Position numbers and translations under genes: made by a program. Of a stretch of DNA of 64,000 nucleotides, positions 24,200 to 32,454 are shown piece by piece. The stretch is from Paenibacillus sabuli. Its GTDB lineage: Bacteria; Bacillota; Bacilli; Paenibacillales; Paenibacillaceae. The stretch is taken from the NCBI RefSeq assembly GCF_014705605.1, contig NZ_JACXIZ010000004.1, positions 19,614 through 83,613 of the forward strand, in the 5' to 3' direction. Under the pieces are notes generated by a model that was given only the letters and a program-made list of their open reading frames with translations, was not told where the DNA came from and did not search any database. Within the stretch, counting starts at the first letter, position 1. Every line of letters starts with the position of its first letter.

Positions 24200-25366
24200 A
24201 TGGAGGCGGCAAGAGCGGACGGGCTGTTCGACGGCGAGGCCGTCAACGGCCGGATGTATACCGACGAGGCGGTGTTCGAGGAAGAGATGGAGCGGATCTT
24301 CAATCGCACGTGGGTCTATGTGGCGCACGAGAGCGAGCTGGAGAGCCCCGGCGATTACAAGACGACCCGTCTCGGGCTACAGTCAGTCATCGTTGCCCGC
24401 GGCGCGGACGACGGCGTCATTCGGGTGATGCTCAACCGGTGCCGCCACCGGGCTGCCAGTGTGTGCCAGACGCCGTGCGGGAGCGCGAATTTCTTCCGCT
24501 GCGCCTATCACGGCTGGACGTACAACAACAAGGGCGAGCTGATCGGCATGCCCTTCCAGGACGGCTATGGCCCGGATCTGGACAAGCGCGAGCTCGGTCT
24601 GGCGCAGGCGCCGCGCGTAGCGGCTTACCGCGGCTTCGTATTCGCCAGCATGAACGAGGCGGCGCCACCGCTGGAGGAGCATCTGCGGCATGTGCTGCCG
24701 TACCTGGATCAGACCGCCGATTCGGCGCCGGGCGGCATCGCGCTCCGGGCAGGCGCGCAGCGCTACGCCTACCCGAACAATTGGAAGCTGCAGCTGGAGA
24801 ATACGATCGATCCGTATCATGCGAGCATTACGCACCAGAGCTTCTTCGACATGCTGGGCAAAAAAATGGGCAAGCGCATCAACTTCAAAAAGCAGTACGA
24901 GGTCGAGCGGGTGAACGATCTGGGCGGTGGCAGCTCGATCTACCATATGGACGCGGACTTCGGCATCGGCGAGCTGCCGTTCATTCTCCTTGTCTTCCCC
25001 AATCTGGGCATCCTCGGCTCGCAGATTCGCGTCATCGAGCCGGTGTCGGCAGGGGCGACGAAGGTAACGCTGTACCCGATGCTGGGCAAGGCGAGCAGCG
25101 ACGCGGACAACGCAGCCCGTCTGCGCAAGCACGAGATCTTCTACGGTCCGGCCGGACAAGGCACCGCCGACGATCTGGAGGTGGCGTTCGATCGCGTGGC
25201 GGAAGGCCTCGCCGGAGCAGGGGACGGGGCGCGGCTGACGATGCGGCGCGGCTTGCATCGCGAGCAGCCGGATGCGAACGGGCTGGCCTGCTCGCATCCG
25301 AGCGATGAGGTGCCGTTCCGCTCTTTGTATCGGGAGTGGCGGCGGTTGATGACAGCAGGGGGATAG
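24200..25366 (+). CDS. Rieske non-heme iron oxygenase, alpha (catalytic) subunit
   Basis: The 388-residue protein contains a Rieske [2Fe-2S] site (C81-x-H83 and C101-x2-H104) and the mononuclear iron site (D204-x2-H207-x4-H212 in NTIDPYHASITHQ). These are the hallmarks of ring-hydroxylating dioxygenase large subunits of the benzoate/anthranilate type. It is somewhat shorter than the usual 430-460 residues, mostly at the C-terminus. Dioxygen activation needs electrons from a reductase or ferredoxin, neither of which is encoded in this cluster. ATG 24200 is chosen over GTG 24191 because AGGAGG is 7 bases upstream. A matching beta subunit lies downstream, giving an expected alpha3beta3 enzyme. 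Confidence 0.92.
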   Translation: MEAARADGLFDGEAVNGRMYTDEAVFEEEMERIFNRTWVYVAHESELESPGDYKTTRLGLQSVIVARGADDGVIRVMLNRCRHRAASVCQTPCGSANFFRCAYHGWTYNNKGELIGMPFQDGYGPDLDKRELGLAQAPRVAAYRGFVFASMNEAAPPLEEHLRHVLPYLDQTADSAPGGIALRAGAQRYAYPNNWKLQLENTIDPYHASITHQSFFDMLGKKMGKRINFKKQYEVERVNDLGGGSSIYHMDADFGIGELPFILLVFPNLGILGSQIRVIEPVSAGATKVTLYPMLGKASSDADNAARLRKHEIFYGPAGQGTADDLEVAFDRVAEGLAGAGDGARLTMRRGLHREQPDANGLACSHPSDEVPFRSLYREWRRLMTAGG

Positions 25367-25402
25367 TCGGCAGAGCCGACGCGCGCCCGCTATAGCGCGG
25401 GC
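25366..25402 (+). other. Two adjacent intercistronic hairpins between alpha and beta subunit genes
   Basis: GTCGGC-AGA-GCCGAC (25366-25380) begins at the alpha-subunit stop codon. It is followed by GCCCGC-TATAGC-GCGGGC (25385-25402). Neither has a T tract, so they more likely affect mRNA stability or relative expression of the subunits than termination. Confidence 0.6.
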
Positions 25403-25468
25403 AGGACGGTATAACGGGGGGACAACCGAAGGAAGGGGAGGGCCATCACGACGACTACAACTGCAACG

Positions 25469-25942
25469 ATGTCGGCGGAGCGATTCCTGTATTACGAAGC
25501 CGAGCTGCTCGATCGCGGCGACTGGGCGGCCTGGCTCGAGCTCTTCACGCCGGACGCGATCTACTGGATGCCTTGCGGCGACGGTCGGGAGGACCCCGAG
25601 CTGCGTGTCAACATCATCTATGACGATTATGAGCGATTGCGCGACCGGGTATCGCGGCTGCTGGGCTCGATGGCCTATGCGCAAATGCCCGCCTCCAAGA
25701 CCATCCATCTCATCACCAACCTGGTGATCGAGGAGGAGATCGAGGGGGAGGGGGCGGTGACGAGAGCGGCCTCGAATTTCCTCGTGACGGAGCTGCGTCG
25801 CGAACAGACGACGCTATATGCCGGACGCTGCGAGCACGTGCTCGTGCCCGTGCCCGGCGAGGAAGGGTGGCGCATTCGCGCCAAAAAAATCATGCTGCTG
25901 TCGGGCGAGGCGTACTTGGGCAATTTGAGCTTCATGATGTAA
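25469..25942 (+). CDS. Ring-hydroxylating dioxygenase beta subunit
   Basis: The 157-residue protein has the NTF2-like fold pattern of dioxygenase small subunits: ERFLYYEAELLDRGDWAAWLELFTPDAIYWMP, later RIRAKKIMLLSGEAYLGNLSFMM. It is structural and helps fix substrate specificity in the alpha3beta3 enzyme. The start is problematic: the first ATG, 25469, lies 26 bases after the only good ribosome binding site (GGAAGGGGAGGG, 25431-25442). Eight codons earlier an in-frame ATC at 25445 would give the usual N-terminal length. The coordinates given use the ATG. The gene lies about 100 bases after the alpha subunit, with two hairpins between. Confidence 0.88.
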   Translation: MSAERFLYYEAELLDRGDWAAWLELFTPDAIYWMPCGDGREDPELRVNIIYDDYERLRDRVSRLLGSMAYAQMPASKTIHLITNLVIEEEIEGEGAVTRAASNFLVTELRREQTTLYAGRCEHVLVPVPGEEGWRIRAKKIMLLSGEAYLGNLSFMM

Positions 25943-25969
25943 ACAGGAACGAAATGGAGGATGGGGTTC

Positions 25970-27076
25970 ATGAAACAGGTCAAAGGACTATTGCTGGTGC
26001 TGGGTCTGATGTTCGTATTGGCGGCTTGCGGTTCTTCTGAGGGCGAGGGTTCCTCCAATGGCGGACAGGGAGGAGTCTCCGACATGAATGGCGGGAACAG
26101 CGCGAATGCGGGAAATGCCGCCGATAACGGACCAGACACAGCCAATGCCGCGCCAACCGGCGAGACGGTCACGGTCAAATTCGGCGAGCCGCTGGCGGAG
26201 GATCATCCGCTGACCCAGGGCTCCTACCGCTTCAAGGAGCTGGTGGAGGCGAAATCGGGCGGCGAAATCGTGATCGAGATCTACCCGAATTCGCAGCTGG
26301 GCTCCCTGCGGGAGCTGGTCGAATCGACCCAGATGGGCGCCATCCAGATGACGCGCAGCATCGACTCGGTCTACAGCGGCTTCGTGCCCGAGCTGGAGGT
26401 GCTCCAATATCCGTATGTCATGCCGACGAGCGAGGATGAGATCCAGGCGCTGCTGGGAGGCGAGGTCGGGGATGCCGTGCTGGCTTCCTTTGAAAATTAT
26501 AGCCTCAAAGCGCTCGGCTTCTGGCCGCAAGGCTATAAAATGCTGACCTCCAATAAGCCGCTGCTGACGCCGGAGGATATGCGCGGGGTGAAAATGCGGG
26601 TCGTGCCGTCCAACATCCTGGTCAAGCAATATGAAGCCTGGGGGGCGACGCCGGTGGCGATCGACTTCGCCGAGCTGTATACCGCGCTCCAGCAAGGAAC
26701 GGCCGATGCGCAGGAGAATCCGGTCGATTCCATCTATTCGACCAAAATGTACGAGGTGCAGGAGCATCTGTCGATGCTGAATCATGCGTATCAGCTCAAT
26801 ATCATTACGGTGAACAAAGCGTGGTTCGACGGTCTCTCCGCAGAGCATCAGGCGATCATCCAGGAGGCGCACGACGAGGTGACGGCGGATTACCGCGAGC
26901 AATACGAGCAGCAAAAGGCCGATCTGCTGGCGCAGTTGGAGGAAGAGGGCATGGAGCTCCACACGCTGAGCGAGGAGCAGATCGACGCATTCCGCGAACT
27001 GTCCTTGCCGCTTCACGATGCGTTGGTGCAGAGCGGCGAGCAGCAGGCGCTGCTTGATCTGATTCGGGCGCAGTAA
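25970..27076 (+). CDS. TRAP transporter substrate-binding lipoprotein (DctP family)
   Basis: The 368-residue protein starts with a lipoprotein signal peptide ending in the lipobox LAAC, followed by a long Gly/Asn/Ser-rich linker (about 25-65). The DctP fold begins at VTVKFGEPLAEDHPLTQGSYRFKELVE. The conserved arginine that binds the substrate carboxylate is expected in GVKMRVVPSN, and the region ALQQGTADAQENPVDSIYSTKMYEV is a family hallmark. It is a lipid-anchored extracellular receptor for an organic acid. ATG 25970 is preferred over 25961 by spacing from GGAGG. DctQ and DctM genes follow directly, and the Rieske oxygenase upstream suggests an aromatic or other carboxylate substrate. Confidence 0.93.
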   Translation: MKQVKGLLLVLGLMFVLAACGSSEGEGSSNGGQGGVSDMNGGNSANAGNAADNGPDTANAAPTGETVTVKFGEPLAEDHPLTQGSYRFKELVEAKSGGEIVIEIYPNSQLGSLRELVESTQMGAIQMTRSIDSVYSGFVPELEVLQYPYVMPTSEDEIQALLGGEVGDAVLASFENYSLKALGFWPQGYKMLTSNKPLLTPEDMRGVKMRVVPSNILVKQYEAWGATPVAIDFAELYTALQQGTADAQENPVDSIYSTKMYEVQEHLSMLNHAYQLNIITVNKAWFDGLSAEHQAIIQEAHDEVTADYREQYEQQKADLLAQLEEEGMELHTLSEEQIDAFRELSLPLHDALVQSGEQQALLDLIRAQ

Positions 27077-27112
27077 CCGGGCAGCGCCGAAGCAGGGAAG
27101 GGGGAGCGTCCT

Positions 27113-27574
27113 GTGAAGCTATTGCGTTATACCGAGGAAGGCATACTGGCGGCGGCGATGCTGACCGCAACGCTGCTGGTCTGCGTCAATGTCGCGCTGC
27201 GGGCTGCCGGCGGCGGCATCACCTGGTCGGAAGAGGCGGTTCGCTATCTCTTCATTCTGATTACGTTCCTGGGCGTGGGCATCGGCATCCGCGAAGGCGC
27301 GCATTTCAGCATTGACCTCATTCCGCAGGTACTGAAGGGGCGCTCCGCCCAGGCGCTGGCCACGTTCATCTGCCTGGTGGCGCTACTGTTCAGCGTGCTG
27401 CTCGCGTATTACGGCTGGCGTACGAGTCAGTTCAGCATGGAGACGGGGCAGCGGACGCCTTCGCTGCGTATCCCGATCTACGTGATCTACGGCATCATTC
27501 CGGTGTCCGGCATATTGATGGCACTGCGTTACGCGTATCGTCTGATTCGCATTTGGCGTCCGCAGGGACGGTGA
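27113..27574 (+). CDS. TRAP transporter small permease (DctQ family)
   Basis: The 153-residue protein has four hydrophobic segments and the DctQ-typical WSEEAVRYLFILITFLGVGIGIREGAHFSID in the second and third. It pairs with DctM to form the sodium-driven membrane part of the transporter. GTG 27113 is preceded by GGGAAGGGGGA. It lies between the binding-protein and large-permease genes in the standard P-Q-M order. Confidence 0.93.
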   Translation: MKLLRYTEEGILAAAMLTATLLVCVNVALRAAGGGITWSEEAVRYLFILITFLGVGIGIREGAHFSIDLIPQVLKGRSAQALATFICLVALLFSVLLAYYGWRTSQFSMETGQRTPSLRIPIYVIYGIIPVSGILMALRYAYRLIRIWRPQGR

Positions 27575-27615
27575 AAGACTCGGCTGCCCTTCGCGGCAAG
27601 TAAGGGGGAGAAGAC

Positions 27616-28887
27616 GTGATTGGCTTTTTGTTCGTGCTGTTGCTTGCGCTGCTGGTCATCGGCGTGCCGATCTTCGTGGCGCTCATTCTGTCGACGATGC
27701 TGGCGCTGCTTTTCTTCACTGATATCTCCCCGATGATGGCCGTGCAGCGGGCATTCGGCGGCATCGACAAGTTCGTGCTGATGTCGCTGCCGCTGTTCAT
27801 CCTCAGCGCCAACGCGATGGATGCTGGCGGCTTGTCCGGTCGGATCATCGCCTGGGCCAAGGCGCTCGTCGGCCATCTCAGCGGCGGTCTGGCAATGGCG
27901 ACCCAGACTGCGTCGATGATGTTCGGCGCGCTGTCGGGCTCGAGCCCGGCGACGGTCGTGGCGATCGGCCGGATCCTGTATCCCGAGCTGATCCGGCAGG
28001 GCTACTCGCGCAACTTCGCCAGCGGATTGATCATCCAGTCCGGCTCGGTGTCGCTGTTGATCCCGCCCAGCATTACGCTGATTCTATATGCGACGGCCAC
28101 CAATACGTCGGTCGGGGATCTGTTCATGGCCGGATTGGGCGCGGGCGTCGTGTTCGGCTGCGGCGTGCTGCTCTACGTGTATCTGTATGCCCGAATGCAG
28201 AAGCTGCCGACCGCGCAGCGCGCCACTGCGCGCGAGCTCGGCCGCGCGACCCGCTCGGCGTGGTGGGCGCTGCTCGTGCCGGTGATCATCATCGGCGGCA
28301 TATTTTCGGGTACGTTCACGCCGACCGAAGCGGCGGGCGTTGCGGCGCTGTATTCCATCCTGATCGGCATGTTCGTCTACAAGGAAATCTCGCTCAAGGG
28401 GCTGTACAAGCTCTGTCTGCGTTCGGCCGTCACTTCGGCGCAGGTGATGATCCTGATAGCCGGGGCCTCTTCGCTCAGCTGGATTCTCACGATCGGTCAA
28501 GTGCCGCAGACGCTGTCCGCCTTTCTTACGGACAATTTCTCGACTGCGCTCACCTTCCTGCTCTTCCTCAACCTGGTGCTGCTCGTCGTGGGCATGTTCC
28601 TGGACGCGTCGATCGCGCTGATCGTCGTGGCGCCGCTCGTGCTGCCGGCCGCGCTCAATCTTGGCATCGACCCGATTCACCTCGGCATCGTCATGGTGCT
28701 CAATCTCGCGATCGGCACCTTCACGCCGCCGTTCGGGCTCAATATCTTCGTCAGCAACAGTGTGACCGGACTTACGCTGCGCGAGCTGCTGCCCGGCCTG
28801 ATGCGGTTCATCGCGGTCTCGCTGGTGATTCTCGTCCTGATCACCTATGTGCCGTCCATCTCGCTCTTCCTGCCCGGCCTCGGATGA
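27616..28887 (+). CDS. TRAP transporter large permease (DctM family)
   Basis: The 423-residue membrane protein has about 11-12 helices and the DctM hallmarks: an N-terminal LLALLVIGVPIFVALILS, then GALSGSSPATVVAIGRILYPEL, IPPSITLILYA in the first hairpin and TPPFGLNIFVSNSV in the second. It carries the sodium/substrate translocation path. GTG 27616 follows GGGGGAGAAG. The stop codon overlaps the start of the AbrB-like gene (ATGA), so the two are translationally coupled. Confidence 0.94.
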   Translation: MIGFLFVLLLALLVIGVPIFVALILSTMLALLFFTDISPMMAVQRAFGGIDKFVLMSLPLFILSANAMDAGGLSGRIIAWAKALVGHLSGGLAMATQTASMMFGALSGSSPATVVAIGRILYPELIRQGYSRNFASGLIIQSGSVSLLIPPSITLILYATATNTSVGDLFMAGLGAGVVFGCGVLLYVYLYARMQKLPTAQRATARELGRATRSAWWALLVPVIIIGGIFSGTFTPTEAAGVAALYSILIGMFVYKEISLKGLYKLCLRSAVTSAQVMILIAGASSLSWILTIGQVPQTLSAFLTDNFSTALTFLLFLNLVLLVVGMFLDASIALIVVAPLVLPAALNLGIDPIHLGIVMVLNLAIGTFTPPFGLNIFVSNSVTGLTLRELLPGLMRFIAVSLVILVLITYVPSISLFLPGLG

Positions 28888-30026
28888 TGGGCAGGCAGGA
28901 TGGACACCGTTTGCCCGACACCATCGGCAGGCTGGCGGCGACGGCGGGCATCGGCCTTTGCGGCGGCGCGCTCTTCCAGCTCCTGCATCTGCCGCTTGCC
29001 TGGATGCTGGGACCGGCGCTGGCGCTCATGGTGCTCAATGCCGTGCGGCCGGGTCTGGCGCTCTGGCCGCGCCTGTGCGGCGACTTTGGCATTCTCGTGA
29101 TCGCGTATTCGCTCGGCCGCCGGATGGACGGCGAGACGGGCCGGCTCATGCTGGAGCAGCTGCCGTGGATGGTGCTGGCCGCGGTGTTCTGGTTCGTGCT
29201 CTGTCTGCTGGCCGGGCTCGCGATTGCACGGCGCGCGCAGGTCGATCGGACGAGCGCGCTGCTCGGCAGCGTACCGGGCGGGCTCGCGCAGATGGTCTAC
29301 ATGGCCGAACAGTTCAAGGGGGCCGACGTCGGTACGGTGGCGCTCATCCAGACGGCGCGGCTCATTGTGGTACTGTACGCCGTGCCGCTGCTGGCGGCGC
29401 ATGCGCTGCTGGGGCATCGCGCGGTAGTCGACTCTGATGGCGCGGCGGGCGTGACAGCCGCCGCGTCAGGTGTCGCCAGTATTGCGGACGGCGCGGCTGG
29501 GAGCGCCGCATTCGGCTGGGGGACGTGGGCGCTGCTCGCGCTCGTGCCTGTCTCCTCCTGGCTGGCCCGCCGGCTCCGCCTGCCCGCCGGGGAGCTGCTC
29601 GGCCCGCTGCTGTTCGTCGGCGGATTGGCGATCGCGGGCTGGGGCTGGCCGCAGGCGCCCGAGCCGCTGGTCGGCGCCGGCCAGTGGCTGTTCGGCAGCT
29701 ACCTGGGCAATCGGGTCCGGCTGCGGCTCTTGCTGGAGAACAAGCGGCTCGGCCCGCTGGCGGTGCTGACCTCGCTGCTGCTCATGGCTGTGACGGTGCT
29801 GCTCGCGTGGGGGCTTGCGCAGCTGACGCCGATCTCGATGCTCACCTGGTTCCTGTCGCTGGCGCCGGGCGGACTCGGCGAAGTCTCCGTCACTGCGCTG
29901 GCGCTGGATGCCGATCTGTCGCATGTGACGGCCTACCAGATGGCGCGTCTGCTGGTCGTGCTGCTGCTCGCCAAGGCGGTCGCCGCCCGGCTCGCGGCGC
30001 GCGAGCGGTCGGCGGATGGGGGATGA
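28884..30026 (+). CDS. AbrB-family (COG3180) membrane protein
   Basis: The 380-residue protein is not the Bacillus AbrB DNA-binding protein but a polytopic membrane protein of the E. coli AbrB/AbrB_dup type. It is an internal duplication. Each half carries a similar element: GSVPGGLAQMVYMAEQF followed by TARLIVVLYAVPL, and LAPGGLGEVSVTALALD followed by MARLLVVLLLAKA. Such inverted duplications are typical of transporters, but no function is established for the family. It overlaps the DctM stop codon. A second homologue (54105-55178) also closes a TRAP-transporter cluster in this window, so an accessory or exporting role beside TRAP uptake is inferred. Confidence 0.85.
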   Translation: MMGRQDGHRLPDTIGRLAATAGIGLCGGALFQLLHLPLAWMLGPALALMVLNAVRPGLALWPRLCGDFGILVIAYSLGRRMDGETGRLMLEQLPWMVLAAVFWFVLCLLAGLAIARRAQVDRTSALLGSVPGGLAQMVYMAEQFKGADVGTVALIQTARLIVVLYAVPLLAAHALLGHRAVVDSDGAAGVTAAASGVASIADGAAGSAAFGWGTWALLALVPVSSWLARRLRLPAGELLGPLLFVGGLAIAGWGWPQAPEPLVGAGQWLFGSYLGNRVRLRLLLENKRLGPLAVLTSLLLMAVTVLLAWGLAQLTPISMLTWFLSLAPGGLGEVSVTALALDADLSHVTAYQMARLLVVLLLAKAVAARLAARERSADGG

Positions 30027-30027
30027 C

Positions 30028-30256
30028 CGGCCCGAGACCTCTCTCGGCCAGCATCGGCTTCGTCTTGCCGATCGTCGGCACCGAATGGGCAATGCGATGC
30101 CGATCTTTCTCCACATGGGTAAACGTCCGGTCCATCCTCGCCATCTCTTCGTAGGTCACCTTCATTCGCACCTGCGGTGCGCACCCAGATGCTGCTCGTA
30201 AAACGCGACTGCCTCGGCGGCCTTCCCGTTCATCGACAAAAAAATCGCCGCTTCCA
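30028..30256 (-). pseudogene. Frameshifted remnant of a VOC/PhnB-like protein
   Basis: On the minus strand one frame reads AAIFLSMNGKAAEAVAFYEQHLGA (about 30256-30178), the usual N-terminus of PhnB-like vicinal-oxygen-chelate proteins. After a frame change of a few bases, beside a GGTGCG direct repeat, the homology continues in another frame as QVRMKVTYEEM and IAHSVPTIGKTKPMLAERGLG until it meets the end of the AbrB-like gene. There is no start codon with a ribosome binding site, and the C-terminal half is absent. It looks like a decayed gene overwritten at its 3' end; the family call rests on short matches. Confidence 0.55.
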
Positions 30257-30546
30257 GGGTCTCGCTTGCTCCGCAATCGGCTGCTCTCCCCCGCACGACT
30301 CGATCGCATTCTGGCGAGCATCCTGAGCCAGAGCGCGTTGACCATTCAATCTACCAAGGCAAACGCGAGCGGAACCGAGACGGACCAAGGAGCACTATCC
30401 TACCCGATCCGCTCCAGCACAACACCTGCCAGCAGCAATCACATCTACCAATTGATAAACATAACGTTCGAATGGCTAAAGCAACGCCGCTCCGGCATCG
30501 CTACAATGAGGTTATCCGTGCATGGACAAATAAGAGAGCGACGAAA
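30257..30546. other. Intergenic region upstream of the PIG-L gene
   Basis: About 290 bases between the VOC remnant and the PIG-L ribosome binding site. An open frame continuous with the PIG-L gene crosses it, but codons upstream of 30560 show no family similarity or start signal. I see no clear promoter, terminator or repeat. Confidence 0.4.
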
Positions 30547-30559
30547 GGGGGAGCGCGCC

Positions 30560-31273
30560 ATGATGAACGTATTGGCGGTTGGCTGCCATCCGGACGATCT
30601 GGAGATCGGCTGCGGCGGTACGCTCGCCAAGCTGGCAGCTGCAGGACATCGGGTCACGATGGCGCATGTGGCGAGCGGAGACAAGGGCCATCGCGTCATC
30701 GCGCCCGATGAGCTGCGGCGTATTCGCGGCGAGGAAGCGCAGATGGCGGGGCGGCTGATCGGCGCGGAGGTGATCAGCCTGGACGAGCCGGATCTGGGCG
30801 TCAAGCAGGACACGGATGCGCTGATTCGCAAGCTGACGGCGCTCATTCGCCGGGTCCGGCCGGCTTATATCATCACCCACCCGCCGGAGGATTACATGAA
30901 GGACCATATGGAGGTGTCCCGCGCCGTATTCGACGCCAGCTTTGCGGCGACCGTGCCGCACTACGAGACGGAGGGCGGATCGGCGGCGCAGGACGGCGTG
31001 GTGCCGATCTATTACATGGACACGCTCGCCGGCGTAGGCTCGCTGCCGACGGAGTACGTGGACATCACCGATTACATGGAGCTGAAGATTCAAATGAACG
31101 ACTGTCACCAAAGTCAGATTAAATGGTTGCGCGAGCACGACGGCATCGACTTTCTCGATTTTGTCCGCACCGTATCCAAGTTCCGCGGTCTGCAGTGCGG
31201 CAAAGCGTATGCCGAAGGCTTCACGCAATGCCGCGCCTGGCCGCGGTTGACGACGGAGCGCTTGCTGCCGTAG
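30560..31273 (+). CDS. PIG-L/LmbE-family deacetylase
   Basis: The 237-residue protein has the zinc-binding motif HPDDLEIG near the N-terminus (VGCHPDDLEIGCGG, 8-21) and the third zinc ligand region HPPEDYMKDHMEV, as in N-acetylglucosaminyl deacetylases such as BshB and MshB. It probably removes an acetyl group from an N-acetyl sugar derivative in the cytosol. ATG 30560 is chosen because GGGGGAG is 7-8 bases upstream. It converges on an AraC-type gene and sits next to a carbohydrate-utilisation locus, which fits a role in sugar metabolism as well as in thiol biosynthesis. Confidence 0.9.
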   Translation: MMNVLAVGCHPDDLEIGCGGTLAKLAAAGHRVTMAHVASGDKGHRVIAPDELRRIRGEEAQMAGRLIGAEVISLDEPDLGVKQDTDALIRKLTALIRRVRPAYIITHPPEDYMKDHMEVSRAVFDASFAATVPHYETEGGSAAQDGVVPIYYMDTLAGVGSLPTEYVDITDYMELKIQMNDCHQSQIKWLREHDGIDFLDFVRTVSKFRGLQCGKAYAEGFTQCRAWPRLTTERLLP

Positions 31274-31366
31274 AAGCAGAGCGTTACAGAAAGTGGCTGA
31301 TCGCGGTATCGGTCGTATGCTGCATATCGCGTTTTGGAAGCCGCTCGACGCCGAGATTCATTAATT

Positions 31367-32260
31367 TCACAGCTTCGCCTTGACTGTATGCGCATATTCC
31401 GAGGGCGACATGCCGGTGACGGACTTGAATTGTCGGGAAAAGGCGTGGATGCTGCTGTAGCCCAGGTACCCGGCAATCTCCGTGTAGGTGTGCCGCTCCT
31501 CGCGGATCAGCTGCTTGGCCCGCTCGATCTTCAGAGCGCGATAGTGCTTCATGATGCTCTGGCCGGTCTCGGCCTTGAACAGCGTAAGCGCGTGCGTCTT
31601 GCTCAGGTTGACGCTGCGGTAGATCTGCTCGAGCTGCAGGTCCTCGTGCAGATGGCGCTCCATATAGGTGCGCATGCGCTGTACCAGATCGGCTTCGCTG
31701 CGCTTCCTGACCGTCCGCGACCGCCGCTGCTCGCGGCGGGCCAGCCCTTCCGCGTGCAGCAGCCGGAGCAGCAGCAGCTCGAGATGGATTTTGATGAGCT
31801 GGACCGCTCCGATCGGAGCATCTGCGCGCTCCACCAGCGTGTGATTGCGCGGATCGTCGTAGGGCGGCTCGTACGCCGCGAAGCCATTGCGGACGATCTC
31901 GGCCAGCAGCTCCCGGTGCGCGGGCGCGAGCGTCATGATCTTGTGCGCAAAAAAAGCCATCGCTGGCGAGCGGCAGACGAAGGACAAGATAATCACGTTC
32001 GGCGCGGTGATACGGTTGGCCCACACGCCGTGGAATTCGTTCGGCTGGTGAAAGATCATGTCGCCTTGCCTGAGCACATACCCCTCCGTATCGGCAAACA
32101 CCGCAAGCTCACCCTTGTCGACGTACACAAACTCCCAAAAGTCGTGCTTCTCGCCTTCAAACGAAAAATCCTTGGAAAACTCAAAGTAGTGCAGCGACAC
32201 GAGCTGATTCACGGCAATGGTTTCATGAAGCGGAGTACGGGGATAGCGTGGTTGGTTCAT
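31367..32260 (-). CDS. AraC-family transcriptional regulator with cupin sensor domain
   Basis: The 297-residue protein has an N-terminal cupin (about 15-150: DFWEFVYVDKGELAVFADTEGYVLRQGDMIFHQPNEFHGVWAN split over strands) and a C-terminal AraC helix-turn-helix pair ending SIHAFSRQFKSVTGMSPSEYAH. The upstream basic stretch (RREQRRSRTVRKRSE) is an interdomain linker. ATG 32260 has GGAGG 7 bases before it. It is divergent from the YesN-like regulator across about 195 bases containing a perfect cre box, and convergent with the PIG-L gene. It probably responds to a sugar-related ligand. Confidence 0.88.
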   Translation of the reverse strand: MNQPRYPRTPLHETIAVNQLVSLHYFEFSKDFSFEGEKHDFWEFVYVDKGELAVFADTEGYVLRQGDMIFHQPNEFHGVWANRITAPNVIILSFVCRSPAMAFFAHKIMTLAPAHRELLAEIVRNGFAAYEPPYDDPRNHTLVERADAPIGAVQLIKIHLELLLLRLLHAEGLARREQRRSRTVRKRSEADLVQRMRTYMERHLHEDLQLEQIYRSVNLSKTHALTLFKAETGQSIMKHYRALKIERAKQLIREERHTYTEIAGYLGYSSIHAFSRQFKSVTGMSPSEYAHTVKAKL

Positions 32261-32363
32261 TGCGACGCCTCCAGCATGCCAATCGACTTGTTCGGTTTTA
32301 GTTTACCATAGACTTGGCGGTGCCCGCATGGCGCCAAAGGATGGCGTCAGCCGTTTCGTCTTG

Positions 32364-32377
32364 TGAAAACGATATCA
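32364..32377. promoter_or_regulatory. Perfect CcpA catabolite-responsive element (cre)
   Basis: TGAAAACGATATCA matches the cre consensus TGWAANCGNTNWCA at all 14 positions. It lies about 80 bases upstream of the YesN-like gene and about 100 bases from the divergent AraC start, so glucose repression of the carbohydrate locus through CcpA is likely. Confidence 0.75.
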
Positions 32378-32454
32378 AAATGGAAGATGGAAGAGGAATA
32401 TGACGAACGCTGCCGAAAGAGTACGTTGCAACTCGGATAAAGGGGGGACGCGGC

